This document shows positions 29,305-38,466 of a stretch of DNA of 41,076 bases, in pieces (position 1 is the stretch's first letter; each line of letters opens with the position of its first letter). The translations under genes and the position numbers were made by a program. The notes beneath the pieces are model-generated. The model did not search any database. It worked only from the letters and a program-made list of their open reading frames with translations, and was not told the DNA's origin. Origin of the DNA: Gammaproteobacteria bacterium (GTDB lineage: Bacteria > Pseudomonadota > Gammaproteobacteria > Arenicellales > UBA868); NCBI GenBank assembly GCA_012960345.1, contig DUBL01000030.1, forward strand, positions 1 through 41,076. Direction: 5' to 3'.

Positions 29305-30411
29305 ATGACAACACACAAGGTGGCACTGCTTGCCGGCGACGGAATCGGCCCGGAAATAATGGACGAGGCGATCAAGGTGCTGCATCTCATCGAAGAACGC
29401 AACGCAATCCAATTCGAACTGACACCCGCATTGTTCGGTGCGGCGGCCTATTTCGAAACCGGCAAATCCTTCCCCGAAGAAACCATCGCTGCCTGCGATG
29501 CCGCCGACGCCATCCTCAAAGGAACGATCGGCCTCAGTCACGAAGAGTCAAAGAAAATTCCACCGGATGAGGGGCCCGAGCGCGGCGCCCTGTTACCGAT
29601 GCGCAAACGCTATGACACCTATGCCAACTTTCGTCCTGTTTACCTACCCCACAGCCTGGCACACTTCTCACCGCTGCGTCCTGAAATCATTGGCCAAGGC
29701 ATTGATCTCATGATCATTCGAGAACTTGTAGGCGGTCTTTACTTTGGCACCAAGACCGAGGGCATAGACGATGCCGGGCGGCGTTACGTGCACGAAATGC
29801 TGGAGTACAACGAAGAACAAATTCAGCGCGTCCTCAAAGTTGCTTTTGACCTGGCGCGCAAACGCAAAAAGGTGCTGCATAACATCCACAAGGACAACGT
29901 CCTGAAATCCAGTCTGCTATGGAACACTGTCCTCGACGAGGTGCGGGTCGACTACCCAGAGGTCAGCGTCAAACACGTTCTGGTGGACGCAGCGGCTACT
30001 AACCTTTGCCTCGATCCAACCCAATTCGACGTGATGGTGATGGAAAATATGTTTGGCGATATTCTCAGCGATCAATGCGGCGGCATCTTGGGTTCTCTCG
30101 GTCTAATGCCTTCCGCCTGCGTTGGGCCAACAAAATCCTACTACGAACCATCGCACGGCTCTGCACCAGATATTGCTGGACAGGGTATCGCCAACCCCTA
30201 CTCGATGATCGGCTCGGTCGCCATGATGCTCGAAATGAGTTTTGGTATGGATCGTGAAGCCCGAAACCTATGGCAGGCCATGCAAAGCGTCTTTGCAGAT
30301 GGCTACTCAACGCCTGACCTTGCCCGCCGCGGTGACGCCGAGCACATCATCACCACCGCTGACTTTGGCGACAAAGTCCTCAGCAAACTCGCCACACTTC
30401 CCACGCCTTGA
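29305..30411 (+). CDS. Isopropylmalate dehydrogenase-like beta-decarboxylating dehydrogenase
   Basis: VALLAGDGIGPEIM, RELVGGLYFG, NIHKDNVLKSSLLW, MVMENMFGDILSDQ, EPSHGSAPDIAGQGIANPYSMIGSVAMML. Confidence 0.88.
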   Translation: MTTHKVALLAGDGIGPEIMDEAIKVLHLIEERNAIQFELTPALFGAAAYFETGKSFPEETIAACDAADAILKGTIGLSHEESKKIPPDEGPERGALLPMRKRYDTYANFRPVYLPHSLAHFSPLRPEIIGQGIDLMIIRELVGGLYFGTKTEGIDDAGRRYVHEMLEYNEEQIQRVLKVAFDLARKRKKVLHNIHKDNVLKSSLLWNTVLDEVRVDYPEVSVKHVLVDAAATNLCLDPTQFDVMVMENMFGDILSDQCGGILGSLGLMPSACVGPTKSYYEPSHGSAPDIAGQGIANPYSMIGSVAMMLEMSFGMDREARNLWQAMQSVFADGYSTPDLARRGDAEHIITTADFGDKVLSKLATLPTP

Positions 30412-30475
30412 CCCAATGAAGACTCGGTCCACTTGATCTGTTTACCGAGTCGTTGCAGTCCGTGATATTCAGCGC

Positions 30476-32017
30476 ATGAACCTTGCTCAATTACTGCAAA
30501 GGAGCGCCCACGCTTTCGCCAACCAGCCCGCGGTCGTCGAAAACACGCATGTGTGTGCAACCTTTAATGAATTGCACCAACGCAGCGCGCGCATCGCCGG
30601 ATACCTGCGAACCACGCTGGGTCTTAACACTGGAGATCGGGTGGGCTTGGTGATGCACAATGGCCCAAGCTATACAGAACTCCTGTTTGGCTGTTGGCAC
30701 GCTGGCCTAACAGCACTGCCCATCAACGCCAAACTGCATTCGCGTGAGTTTTCATACATCCTCGAACACAGCGGCTGCAGAACCTGCTTCGTCAGCAAAA
30801 CACTTGAAAGCGCAGTCACTACAGCCGCGGCTACCTGCGAAAACATGGTCGAGATCATCACTTGCCCTAGTAAAGCCTACGATCGCGTCCTAAACACCAA
30901 CCCCGACACGCTTGCTAACACGGAACCGAATTCAAGTGCCTGGTTGTTCTACACCAGCGGCACCACCGGTCGACCCAAAGGTGCCTTGCTGAGCCATCAC
31001 AATCTAATGACGATGGCGCTTTGTTACTTCGCAGACGTTGATCGCATTGACCCCGGTGATGCACTGGTGCATGCCGCTCCCATGTCGCACGGCAGCGGTA
31101 TCTATCTGATCCCACATGTAATGGCCGGTGCTATGCAGGTAATCCCGGAAAGTCACGGTTTCAACGCTGACGAAGCGCTTCGGCTACTCGCGCACTATCC
31201 CGGTTCAACCATGTTTGCCGCACCAACGATGGTACGCCGACTCACCGATGCCAGTGCCGCCGACGAGCTCGACACTCGCTGTCTTAAAACCATCGTCTAT
31301 GGTGGAGGTCCAATGTACCTTGCGGATCTGGATGATGCGCACCGAGTGCTGGGCTATAAACTGGTTCAAATTTACGGTCAGGGAGAGAGCCCAATGACCA
31401 TCACCGCATTGAGCAAATGGCACCACCGCAATACCGACCACCCCGCGTATCGACGACGCTTGGCCTCGGTAGGAATCGCACAAAGTGCAATGACCGTGCG
31501 TGTTGCTACGGCAGATGGTGATTACCTACCCGCCGGCGAGGTGGGCGAAGTGCTGACCTGTGGCGACGCCGTGATGCAGGGTTATTGGCGCGATCCCGAT
31601 ACTACGCAACATACGTTAGCCGGCGGCTGGCTGCATACCGGTGATCTGGGCTCCCTCGACAACGATGGGTTCCTCACTCTGAGCGACCGCGCAAAGGACA
31701 TGATCATCAGCGGTGGCAGCAACATCTATCCACGCGAGGTGGAAGAAGTGCTACTCAACCATCCGGGAATCGCCGAAGTCTCTGTCGTCGGCGCACACGA
31801 TCCTGAGTGGGGCGAACGCGTAACGGCATTCGTTGTCGGCACAGCCAACCCACCATCCATCGAAGAGCTGGATGCGCTGTGCCTGAATCACATCGCACGC
31901 TTCAAACGTCCACGCGAATACCGATTTGTAGATGCACTGCCCAAAAATAATTATGGCAAAGTGCTGAAAACCGTTCTGCGCGAACAACTTGAGCAAGCGC
32001 GCACCACCGGTGTGTGA
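30476..32017 (+). CDS. AMP-binding acyl-CoA synthetase (class I adenylate-forming)
   Basis: LFYTSGTTGRPKGALLSHHN (P-loop), GGWLHTGDLGSLDNDGFLTLSDRAKDMIISGGSNIYPREVEEVL, PKNNYGKVLKTVLRE. Confidence 0.92.
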   Translation: MNLAQLLQRSAHAFANQPAVVENTHVCATFNELHQRSARIAGYLRTTLGLNTGDRVGLVMHNGPSYTELLFGCWHAGLTALPINAKLHSREFSYILEHSGCRTCFVSKTLESAVTTAAATCENMVEIITCPSKAYDRVLNTNPDTLANTEPNSSAWLFYTSGTTGRPKGALLSHHNLMTMALCYFADVDRIDPGDALVHAAPMSHGSGIYLIPHVMAGAMQVIPESHGFNADEALRLLAHYPGSTMFAAPTMVRRLTDASAADELDTRCLKTIVYGGGPMYLADLDDAHRVLGYKLVQIYGQGESPMTITALSKWHHRNTDHPAYRRRLASVGIAQSAMTVRVATADGDYLPAGEVGEVLTCGDAVMQGYWRDPDTTQHTLAGGWLHTGDLGSLDNDGFLTLSDRAKDMIISGGSNIYPREVEEVLLNHPGIAEVSVVGAHDPEWGERVTAFVVGTANPPSIEELDALCLNHIARFKRPREYRFVDALPKNNYGKVLKTVLREQLEQARTTGV

Positions 32018-32028
32018 GTGCATAACCC

Positions 32029-35000
32029 ATGCATTTTGAGAAACGACTCTGGGCCTATACCAAAGGCGCTCGGCAGCGCATTGTTGGAGCTGTCTTAGTC
32101 GGGCTGCTATCTACCACCGCGGGCGTCGCTCGCCTGGCTCTGCTTGGTTGGCTGATCGGTAAAATTTTCTCTGGGGCGTCATTCAACGAACTCGCCTGGC
32201 CAATAACGGGCGTCGCCGGTGTCATGCTGCTGCGCGGCCTACTCGAATATGTGCGCGAAATCATGGCGCACCGCACGGCGGCGGTGGTGCAGAAAACGCT
32301 GCGCCGTCATCTCTACAACCAGATTGCCGCGCTCGGGCCAGGCTACGCCACCCATCAACGTTCCGGTGAATTGGTGCTGTCCCTGGTCGATGGTATCGAG
32401 CAGCTGGAAACCTATTTCGGAAAATACCTGCCGCAATTGATGGTCTCCGCGCTGACACCGATCATCATCTTCGGCTTTGTCGTCTTCATTGACCGAGCCG
32501 TTGCCACGGCACTACTGGTTGCGGCGCTGATCGCGTTACTGGCACCGGCAATCTGGCACAAGTTTGACACCGCCAAATCGCAAGCCCGTCAGAAGGCCTA
32601 CGCGGCTTTCGCCTCAGAGTTCCTCGATGCCATTCAGGGTCTGGCAACGCTTAAAGCCTTCGGTCAAAGCGGCGCGCGCGCGAAACTACTCACCCACCGT
32701 GCCCACGAGCTCTTTCGCAGCACAATGTGGGTATTGGCTACCAACTCTCTAGCCCGCGGCATCACCGATTGCTCGATCGCCATTGGCGCAGCGACTGCCC
32801 TCGGCATCGGTGCCTACCGCGTCAACGCCGGTGCGATGGAACTGACCAGCCTGCTCATTGTTCTCATGCTCGGGGTAGAAATTTTTCGGCCCATGCGTGA
32901 CCTGAGAACGGTACTCCATCAGGGGATGGTCGGCATGTCGGCAGCCCACGGTCTCTATCAGATTCTCGATGCCACACCGCCAGTCGTCGAGCGCACACCC
33001 GTGATACGTGATGAGCCGCTGACACCCAGTATCACCTTCGACGGTGTCAGTTTTCGATACCCGGGACAACGCCGCAGCGTCCATGACGACCTGTCACTGG
33101 CAGTGGCTGTCGGGGAGCGGGTCGGCGTCGTCGGACCCAGTGGCTGTGGTAAATCATCGATCGTACGACTGTTGCTCCGTTTTTACGATGCGGAGCGTGG
33201 CTCAATTAAGATCGGCGGACAAGATCTGCGATCTCTATCACTGGCTGATGTTCGCCGCCATATCTCAGTAGTCAATCAGGACACCTACCTCTTTCACGGC
33301 TCGGTCGAAGACAACATTCGCATGGGCAAGCCCGAGGCCCACGAAGACGAAATCATTGCCGCCGCCCGAGCCGCCAATATTCACGACTTTGTCATTACTC
33401 TACCCCGCGGTTACCAAACCATCGTTGGCGAAAAAGGCATTAAGCTGTCAGGCGGACAACGGCAACGCGTAGCTATCGCCCGCGCACTGCTACGCGATGC
33501 CCCGATCCTGATACTCGATGAAGCCCTATCCGCTGTGGACGCAGAGAATGAAGCGATCATTCTCCAGGCACTTGATCGACTGATGCGGGGCCGCACGACT
33601 CTGGTCCTGGCCCACCGACTGTCGAGCATTATCGATTGTGACCGTATCCTGGTTCTCAACAATGGACAGGTGGTCGAGAACGGGAACCATAGCCAACTCA
33701 TGGCCGCCAATGGCGTTTATCGTCACCTGATGTCAGAACAGGCCCGTGCAGACCCTGTTGAGATGCCGCTCAAGCCCCAACAAACCGCAACCGCACCTCC
33801 TGAACTAGGTGATGAACGATCCGGTGACACCATAGCCCAACCTACCGAAGGCGTCGTTCGGGCGGAAGGACTTAACTGGAGTCAGGTGATACGCATCCTG
33901 ATGGGCCACATCATGCCGTGGAAAGGCCGCCTGATACTGACCTTCAGCTTCGGCGTCCTACGCGTCCTCGCCTTTATTGGGGTGGGTGTGTACAGCGCGC
34001 TGATCGTGCTCGCGCTCAAGAACGACGTGCCCTTCGAATCTCATCTGTGGGCACTCGCGATCGTGGCCCCGCTTTCTGGCATCCTGCACTGGTGCGAGTC
34101 GTGGACCGCCCACGACATGGCATTTCGATTGCTAGCCGAGATGCGCATCGCTACTTTTCGTAAGCTTGACCAACTGGGTCCGGCCTACCTGGTGCGCCGC
34201 CGGACCGGTGACCTGATGGGCATCGTTACCCAGGACATCGAACTCGTCGAATATTTCTTTGCCCACACGGTAGCCCCCGCGTTCGTCTCTGTCCTGATTC
34301 CAGGATTGGTGATTGTCGTGCTTGGAATGCAGAGCCTGTGGCTCGCCCTGGCGCTATTGCCGTTCCTGCTGGCCGTGGCACTTAGCCCACTCTTCCTGCG
34401 CCACCGAGTGGACAAGCTGGGGTCACACTCGCGTGAGGCGGCGGGCGAACTGTCGGCACATGCAATCGACTCCGTTCAGGGACTGACCGAAATACTCGCA
34501 TTTCAACTGGAAAAGCACCGCGGTGATGAATTTGACGACCTTGCAGATCAACACATTCGGTTGCGTCTCCCATTTTTTGAACAATTGACACAACAGCACA
34601 GCCTGCTTGAGATCCTAACGGGTCTTGGGGGTCTTGCCGTCGTAGCCACAGGTGCACATCTGACGAGCCACAACCTGATCGACGCCGGTTTGCTGCCCCT
34701 GCTGACTATTCTTGCTATGGCTGCATTTCTTCCCGTTTCAGAAATCGCCCAGGTTGGCCGCCAATTGGCCGATACGCTGGGGGCCACCCGCCGTGTCTAC
34801 GCTCTGGAAAACGAGCCAGTCGCGGTAACCGATGGGCCGAACGTGGTGCGAGCGAATGCGCTCGATGCGGTCATCACTCTAGACGCTGTGCGCTTTACCT
34901 ACCCGGGACAACGACACGCTGCACTAGAACATGTGAGTCTTAAGATTCCCTCTGGCCATACCGTAGCACTGGTCGGGCCTTCCGGCGCCGGTAAAACCAC

Positions 35001-35643
35001 CGTTGCGCATCTGCTGATGCGATTCTGGGATCCGACCCAAGGTGAAATTCGTTTCGCCGGCCAACCCCTTGGCAACTATCAGTTAAGCGCCCTGCGCGCA
35101 AGCATCGCACTGGTTGCGCAGGACACCTACCTCTTTAACGACACACTGGAAGCGAATATCCGCATTGCACGACCCGACGCCCCTGAAGAAAAAGTCCATC
35201 AAGCCATCGAGCTCGCTGCCCTGTCGGACCTGATCGCCACACTTCCGGAGGGTTTGCAAACGTCGGTGGGTGAACGAGGAGCCAGCTTGTCCGGAGGCCA
35301 ACGACAACGCGTCGCAATTGCCCGCGCTTTTCTTAAGGATGCCCCCGTATTGATTCTAGACGAAGCGACCTCACATCTAGATGCTGTCAGCGAACAAACG
35401 ATCCGCCAGGCACTCGATCAGTTACAGGCCACACGAACGACCATTGTCATTGCGCATCGGTTATCGACAATTCAGAACGCGGACCTGATCGTTGCACTGG
35501 ACAAGGGTCACCTGGTCGAGCAAGGTCGGCATGCCGAGCTGCTAGCGGCGGGCGGCCTATACGCACAACTGGTTTACCACCAAGTCACCCACGGCCAACA
35601 CTCCAATGACACCGAGCCAACGCCCCTTGCCAGCGCCTACTGA
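32029..35643 (+). CDS. Fused ABC exporter (TMD-NBD-TMD-NBD), CydDC-like
   Basis: 1204 aa; two Walker A (GPSGCGKSS, GPSGAGKTT), two LSGGQRQRVAIARA signatures, two Walker B (ILILDEALSAVD, VLILDEATSHLD); TMD1 resembles CydD (YFGKYLPQLMVSALTPIIIF; GLATLKAFGQS) and TMD2 resembles CydC (AHDMAFRLLAEMRIATFRKLDQLGPAYLVRRRTGDLMGIVTQDIELVEYFF). Confidence 0.88.
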   Translation: MHFEKRLWAYTKGARQRIVGAVLVGLLSTTAGVARLALLGWLIGKIFSGASFNELAWPITGVAGVMLLRGLLEYVREIMAHRTAAVVQKTLRRHLYNQIAALGPGYATHQRSGELVLSLVDGIEQLETYFGKYLPQLMVSALTPIIIFGFVVFIDRAVATALLVAALIALLAPAIWHKFDTAKSQARQKAYAAFASEFLDAIQGLATLKAFGQSGARAKLLTHRAHELFRSTMWVLATNSLARGITDCSIAIGAATALGIGAYRVNAGAMELTSLLIVLMLGVEIFRPMRDLRTVLHQGMVGMSAAHGLYQILDATPPVVERTPVIRDEPLTPSITFDGVSFRYPGQRRSVHDDLSLAVAVGERVGVVGPSGCGKSSIVRLLLRFYDAERGSIKIGGQDLRSLSLADVRRHISVVNQDTYLFHGSVEDNIRMGKPEAHEDEIIAAARAANIHDFVITLPRGYQTIVGEKGIKLSGGQRQRVAIARALLRDAPILILDEALSAVDAENEAIILQALDRLMRGRTTLVLAHRLSSIIDCDRILVLNNGQVVENGNHSQLMAANGVYRHLMSEQARADPVEMPLKPQQTATAPPELGDERSGDTIAQPTEGVVRAEGLNWSQVIRILMGHIMPWKGRLILTFSFGVLRVLAFIGVGVYSALIVLALKNDVPFESHLWALAIVAPLSGILHWCESWTAHDMAFRLLAEMRIATFRKLDQLGPAYLVRRRTGDLMGIVTQDIELVEYFFAHTVAPAFVSVLIPGLVIVVLGMQSLWLALALLPFLLAVALSPLFLRHRVDKLGSHSREAAGELSAHAIDSVQGLTEILAFQLEKHRGDEFDDLADQHIRLRLPFFEQLTQQHSLLEILTGLGGLAVVATGAHLTSHNLIDAGLLPLLTILAMAAFLPVSEIAQVGRQLADTLGATRRVYALENEPVAVTDGPNVVRANALDAVITLDAVRFTYPGQRHAALEHVSLKIPSGHTVALVGPSGAGKTTVAHLLMRFWDPTQGEIRFAGQPLGNYQLSALRASIALVAQDTYLFNDTLEANIRIARPDAPEEKVHQAIELAALSDLIATLPEGLQTSVGERGASLSGGQRQRVAIARAFLKDAPVLILDEATSHLDAVSEQTIRQALDQLQATRTTIVIAHRLSTIQNADLIVALDKGHLVEQGRHAELLAAGGLYAQLVYHQVTHGQHSNDTEPTPLASAY

Positions 35644-37420
35644 TCACGATATTGACGTGGGTACGACAACTCGTACCGACTCAACCATAGCGACCTCGCT
35701 ACCGCGCCGCCTGGCGGGCATTCTTCACGCAGACATTGTGGCTTTCAGCCGGCTTACCCATGACGACGAGGACACGGCTTATCGTATTGTGCAAGAACGT
35801 ATGGCCCTCGTTTCCACCATCATCAAAAATCACTCGGGTCATGTCTGCGACCAGACCGGTGACAATCTTCTCGCCTTGTTCCACTCGGCTGCCGATGCTT
35901 TGGCCGCTGCTTTAACCATTCAGCAACAGTCTGAAGCCGCACTTGAGTCAACTAAGCCTGTGACTTTTCGCATTGGCGTCAATCTCGGTGATGTCATCGA
36001 GAACGAAGGACGGGCCTTCGGCCACAGCGTCAACGTCGCTGCACGGCTGCAGGCCCTGGCACCAACGGGAGGGATTTGTGTCAGCGAAGCGGTGCGCACA
36101 GCGATTGGAAAAACGTTGCCAGTACGTTTTGATTCACTCGGAGATCGTAAGTTACACAACATTGATGAGCCCGTAAGAGCCTACGTCATTGGCGCGGACC
36201 CTCTCATGGTCCTGGCCCCTCCTCAACGTACTAACGACCTGCGACGAGGGCCAACTGTAGCCGTGCTGCCATTCACGACGCTTGAACGAGACCCCGCTGA
36301 TAGCGACTTTCTAGGACACGGCCTGGCCATCGATATTGTGACCGCATTGTCACGCTATCGACAGTTGTTCGTCCTCGCACCGCATACCTCCATGGCATTG
36401 TCGCCAGACCCCACCAGCGCAACGGTGACCGGTCAAAAAATAGGCGCCGACTACCTAGTGGCCGGCAGCATTCAACCACTCGGCGCAGGCCTAAGGTTTT
36501 CCGTCCAACTCATTGAGACGCAAAATGGAGCGTACTCCTGGGCAGATCAATTTGATCTCGACCTGTCACAACTACCAAAGGCCCGTGACCGCGTGACTAC
36601 GCGGACCGTTGCAACACTGATTGGCGCGATCGAGGAGGGCCGACTTGATCGCATCGAGCGCCATTCCACACCCGCTGCCTACCAAACATTGCTCCAGGCA
36701 AAGCGACTGGTGTACCGAATGCGTGAAGTTGGTGACAACCAACTCGCCCAGACCCTCCTCTCATCCATTCTGCGTGTTGATCCCCACTACGCTCCAGCAC
36801 TCGCCATCGTGGCCCTGACCCACCTAACTAGTGTACTGATGTCGTGGTCCACGATGCCCGACCACGACCTATCACTGGCGCAGGCCGCCTCTGCGCGGGC
36901 CCTTGAAATCGACAGCCAGGACCATTTAGCCCACGGCATCTTCGGCATCACCAGTCTGTGGCAACGTCGCTTTGCGACCGCGGGTATTCACTTGGGGGAA
37001 GCATTGGCGCTCAATCCTAACGATGCCGATACCTTGGCCGGCCAGGGGCTTTATCTAACTTTTTCAGGTGATCCCGAATCCGGCGCCGCCTGCCTGACAG
37101 CGGCGGTAGAGCGAAACCCATTCCACCCAGACTGGTATGCGTGGGCGCGTGGGCTTGCCGAATACAACGCACGACGCTTCGACAGGGCGCTTAGCAGTTT
37201 ACTCTCAATCGCCAGACCAACCCGGTTTCACCGGCGACTGCTCTCGGCAACCTACGCGCAACTGGGCAACCTTGCACAAGCAAAACTCGAATGCCAGCAG
37301 GTGATGGCAGAAGTACCCGGCTATCGCATCAAAGACACGCTGCGAATCCAACCGTATCAAAGGCAAGAAGATGCTGCGGATCTGATGGAGGGGCTACGCG
37401 CAGCGGGATTCCCGGAGTGA
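35606..37420 (+). CDS. Class III adenylate/guanylate cyclase domain fused to a TolB-like domain and TPR region
   Basis: LAGILHADIVAFSRLTHDDEDTAYRIV, GDNLLALF, FRIGVNLGDVIENEGRAFGHSVNVAARLQALAPTGGICVS; then FLGHGLAIDIVTALSRYRQLFVLAP and TPR repeats. Alternative GTG start at 35657, 13 nt past the ABC stop. Confidence 0.88.
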   Translation: MTPSQRPLPAPTDHDIDVGTTTRTDSTIATSLPRRLAGILHADIVAFSRLTHDDEDTAYRIVQERMALVSTIIKNHSGHVCDQTGDNLLALFHSAADALAAALTIQQQSEAALESTKPVTFRIGVNLGDVIENEGRAFGHSVNVAARLQALAPTGGICVSEAVRTAIGKTLPVRFDSLGDRKLHNIDEPVRAYVIGADPLMVLAPPQRTNDLRRGPTVAVLPFTTLERDPADSDFLGHGLAIDIVTALSRYRQLFVLAPHTSMALSPDPTSATVTGQKIGADYLVAGSIQPLGAGLRFSVQLIETQNGAYSWADQFDLDLSQLPKARDRVTTRTVATLIGAIEEGRLDRIERHSTPAAYQTLLQAKRLVYRMREVGDNQLAQTLLSSILRVDPHYAPALAIVALTHLTSVLMSWSTMPDHDLSLAQAASARALEIDSQDHLAHGIFGITSLWQRRFATAGIHLGEALALNPNDADTLAGQGLYLTFSGDPESGAACLTAAVERNPFHPDWYAWARGLAEYNARRFDRALSSLLSIARPTRFHRRLLSATYAQLGNLAQAKLECQQVMAEVPGYRIKDTLRIQPYQRQEDAADLMEGLRAAGFPE

Positions 37421-37431
37421 TCCCCGCTGAG

Positions 37432-38466
37432 TCAGGTCATGACCGCGTCAAACAAGGGCTTGGGTCCATAGCGAATCGGGTCAGTCACCAGCAGACCCGT
37501 CTGCGCCTTGGTTTCCTCGACTGCGCTCGCTGCCGCTTCCTCACTCATGTGTGCGGTATTCAAACTAATGCCGACCGTTTTGGCCGCTGGCAGACTACCG
37601 CAGGCAGCGGCAAGATCTTCGTACAGGCGAATGAGGTCTAACAGCGGCGGCACACGAATGCTATTGGTACGTACGGTGTCCAACGTGGTCATACCCGCAC
37701 GGTGACATAAGATTAAGTGTGTCGGACATGCACCGCGCATCAAGGGCAACGTCGAGGTGCTGCCGGGATGTGCAAGGGACCCCTGTCCTTCAACGATCAC
37801 AAGATCCGACGCTTTCACTGCCATGACCTCTTGTTCCACCGCCCCACACGCATAGTCCACTCGAATGGCATCAAGGGGTATACCGCGCCCAGTCACCACC
37901 ATACCGATCTGGCCGGTGGCCACAAAACTTGCCCTGCAACTGGCTTCTTTCGCTGCCCGCCAGATTTCGAGCCCCGCTGTCATCTTACCTATCGCCATGT
38001 CGGTGCCCACCAGCAGCAGGCGACGATTGGGGAGATCGGCCGCCGCTGCCGTTGCAATGCCAAGCCCCTGGGGCTCCTGACGAATGTCCCAGACCCACTG
38101 CCCGGGCGCAAGCATTGGGTAACGCGGACTCAAATGCTGATGTAAGCCATTCACAATGCTAAGGCCACCGGCAATTGCTTGATCCATCTCATCGAACATA
38201 TGCTCGGGCAGCAGACCACCGCCAGGCGCCATCCCAAGCAGCAATGCTTCAGGCGCGTAGGGCAACGCCTCAGCCACACTGCTCACAATCGGCACATCAG
38301 GACCAAAATTCAAGAGTTCACGCGTCCTATGACCACCATGGTTGCGATCGATAACGCAGGCCACAGGATTTTCCGAGTAACGCAAAACTGAATGGCCCAT
38401 CTTGCCATTTGTCTGATCGATCTGGGCGTCAAAGTGGATCACCAGCGGTTGGTTCTTGTTCAGCAT
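37432..38466 (-). CDS. DUF1611 family protein, DgcN-like (D-glutamate N-acetyltransferase candidate)
   Basis: VIDRNHGGHRTRELLNFGPDVPIV, GMAPGGGLLP, P-loop-like VGTDMAIGKMTAGLEI, VEGQGSLAHPGSTSTLPLMRG; overlaps the epimerase gene by 7 nt. Confidence 0.82.
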   Translation of the reverse strand: MLNKNQPLVIHFDAQIDQTNGKMGHSVLRYSENPVACVIDRNHGGHRTRELLNFGPDVPIVSSVAEALPYAPEALLLGMAPGGGLLPEHMFDEMDQAIAGGLSIVNGLHQHLSPRYPMLAPGQWVWDIRQEPQGLGIATAAAADLPNRRLLLVGTDMAIGKMTAGLEIWRAAKEASCRASFVATGQIGMVVTGRGIPLDAIRVDYACGAVEQEVMAVKASDLVIVEGQGSLAHPGSTSTLPLMRGACPTHLILCHRAGMTTLDTVRTNSIRVPPLLDLIRLYEDLAAACGSLPAAKTVGISLNTAHMSEEAAASAVEETKAQTGLLVTDPIRYGPKPLFDAVMT

